From Phaeospirillum tilakii (GTDB lineage: Bacteria; Pseudomonadota; Alphaproteobacteria; Rhodospirillales; Magnetospirillaceae), in the NCBI RefSeq assembly GCF_042683125.1, contig NZ_JBHUIY010000022.1, forward strand, positions 1 through 64,000: DNA of 64,000 nucleotides. Direction: 5' to 3'. A program made the position numbers and the translations under genes. The notes beneath the pieces were generated by a model that made no database searches, was not told where the DNA came from, and worked only from the letters and a program-made list of their open reading frames with translations. Positions 63,432 to 64,000 of this stretch are shown here, piece after piece (within the stretch, counting starts at the first letter, position 1; the number at the start of each line of letters is the position of its first letter).

Positions 63432-64000
63432 TGGAAAAGTTCGTCTGCGACTATCCCTGGACCCATTTCGAGGTCAACAATCCCGACGGCACGGTGTCGA
63501 TGTGCTGCGACAACCCGACGCCGCTCGGCAACGTCAACCAGGCGACGATCGGCGAGATCTGGAACGGTCCGGCCTATCAAGCGATCCGGCGCCAGATGCG
63601 CGATCAGGGCGCCCAGGCGATCTGTCCGCCCTCTTGCCCGGTGATGGCCGGCGGCAAGGCCTATCAGCGGCTCGACTGGATCGACCAGCTTGATCCGGCC
63701 GGTCCGGCCCTCGCCAATGCCGAGCTCAACCAGCGCGAATTCGCCGCCGGCAGCCTGCGGCTCGAATCGCTGCCGCGCTGGATGCGCTTCGCCTATTCCT
63801 ACGCCTGCAATCTCGACTGTTATCACTGCTACCAGCGCGAGGACGCCACCGCCCACCGCACCCTGCCGGACTCGTTTCTTGCCGAGGCGCGGGAGATGGC
63901 CCCGCTGTTCCAGGTGATCTTCCCGTTCGGCGGCGAGCCGTTCCTGTTCAAGCCGGTGAGCGACTTTCTCGACCAGACCCCGGTCGATCCCGGCTGCCGC
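63431..64000 (+). CDS. SPASM/radical SAM protein, 5' part (truncated by window end)
   Basis: The first 190 residues are visible. Residues 6-65 look like a SPASM auxiliary-cluster module (VCDYPWTHFEV, DGTVSMCCDN, LGNV, EIWNGPAYQAIRRQ, ICPPSCP). After it comes the radical SAM core with the 4Fe-4S motif CNLDCYHC (CX3CX2C) and FPFGGEPFL. The auxiliary module thus lies before the core, the reverse of the usual order. ATG 63431 shares its first base with the previous stop (TGATG). Substrate is unknown; such proteins occur in glycan loci. Confidence 0.82.
   Translation, partial: MEKFVCDYPWTHFEVNNPDGTVSMCCDNPTPLGNVNQATIGEIWNGPAYQAIRRQMRDQGAQAICPPSCPVMAGGKAYQRLDWIDQLDPAGPALANAELNQREFAAGSLRLESLPRWMRFAYSYACNLDCYHCYQREDATAHRTLPDSFLAEAREMAPLFQVIFPFGGEPFLFKPVSDFLDQTPVDPGCR

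Overview
The window is GC-rich, densely coded DNA from a Gram-negative bacterium and looks chromosomal. Most co-directional genes overlap by 1-14 bp or sit a few bases apart. Gene content points to an alphaproteobacterium, most likely a Rhodospirillales/Magnetospirillum-like lineage. The indicators are envC-ctpA-(polysaccharide-deacetylase-like)-rppH, plsY-pyrC-pyrB, a lipid A/Kdo assembly operon, a petA plus fused cytochrome b/c1 operon, rplY-pth-ychF, hrcA-grpE, and groESL under a CIRCE operator. The lineage is inference; the gene identities rest on visible motifs. I saw no rRNA, tRNA, CRISPR array, transposase or phage gene.

Region 1 (about 1-40.3 kb) is mostly housekeeping. 1-3.9 kb: cell-wall genes and RppH. 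4.1-6.8 kb: a UbiA-like membrane protein with eroded motifs, a PAS-GGDEF diguanylate cyclase and a ChaC-like enzyme. 6.9-10.1 kb: DUF2934, PlsY, a dihydroorotase homologue lacking its HxH motif, and PyrB. 10.3-16 kb: lipid A and Kdo genes with an MsbA-type flippase. 16.1-18.7 kb: the bc1 complex. 18.9-23.5 kb: TrmL, a nitrilase-family amidase, YchF, Pth, L25 and a cytochrome b561. 23.7-28.3 kb: a LysM protein, a phosphatidylserine decarboxylase homologue without its catalytic His or Gly-Ser site, PssA, an OmpA-type porin and an IalB-like protein. 28.5-34.1 kb: an AIG2-like enzyme, an M32 peptidase, ElbB, an E1-like enzyme with a DsrE-like partner, a flavodiiron-type metallo-beta-lactamase-fold protein and a soluble chemoreceptor-like coiled coil. 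34.3-40.3 kb: GrpE, HrcA, an NDUFA9-like protein, a Spy-like protein and GroESL.

Region 2 (about 40.3-64 kb) begins with purD and then becomes a surface-glycan region. A minus-strand operon holds DUF6165 and three family 9 glycosyltransferases, with a divergent GmhA-like isomerase beside it. A second minus-strand operon (46.4-51.3 kb) has a KdsB-like cytidylyltransferase, a Gfo/Idh/MocA oxidoreductase, an HpcH/HpaI aldolase, a HAD phosphatase, a 2-hydroxyacid dehydrogenase and a SIS isomerase. Together these resemble a pathway for a CMP-activated sugar acid. Next come plus-strand genes for a YfhO-like membrane protein, a dolichol-phosphate-mannose-synthase-like GT2, an asparagine-synthase-like amidotransferase, a methyltransferase and an SGNH hydrolase. 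Facing them is a minus-strand trio of SxtJ-like, DUF5989/SxtK-like and carbamoyltransferase genes. The window ends with an unassigned polysaccharide-type protein and a truncated SPASM/radical SAM gene.

Two families of GC-rich palindromic intergenic repeats recur between genes, mostly between convergent 3' ends, and probably act as two-way terminators.
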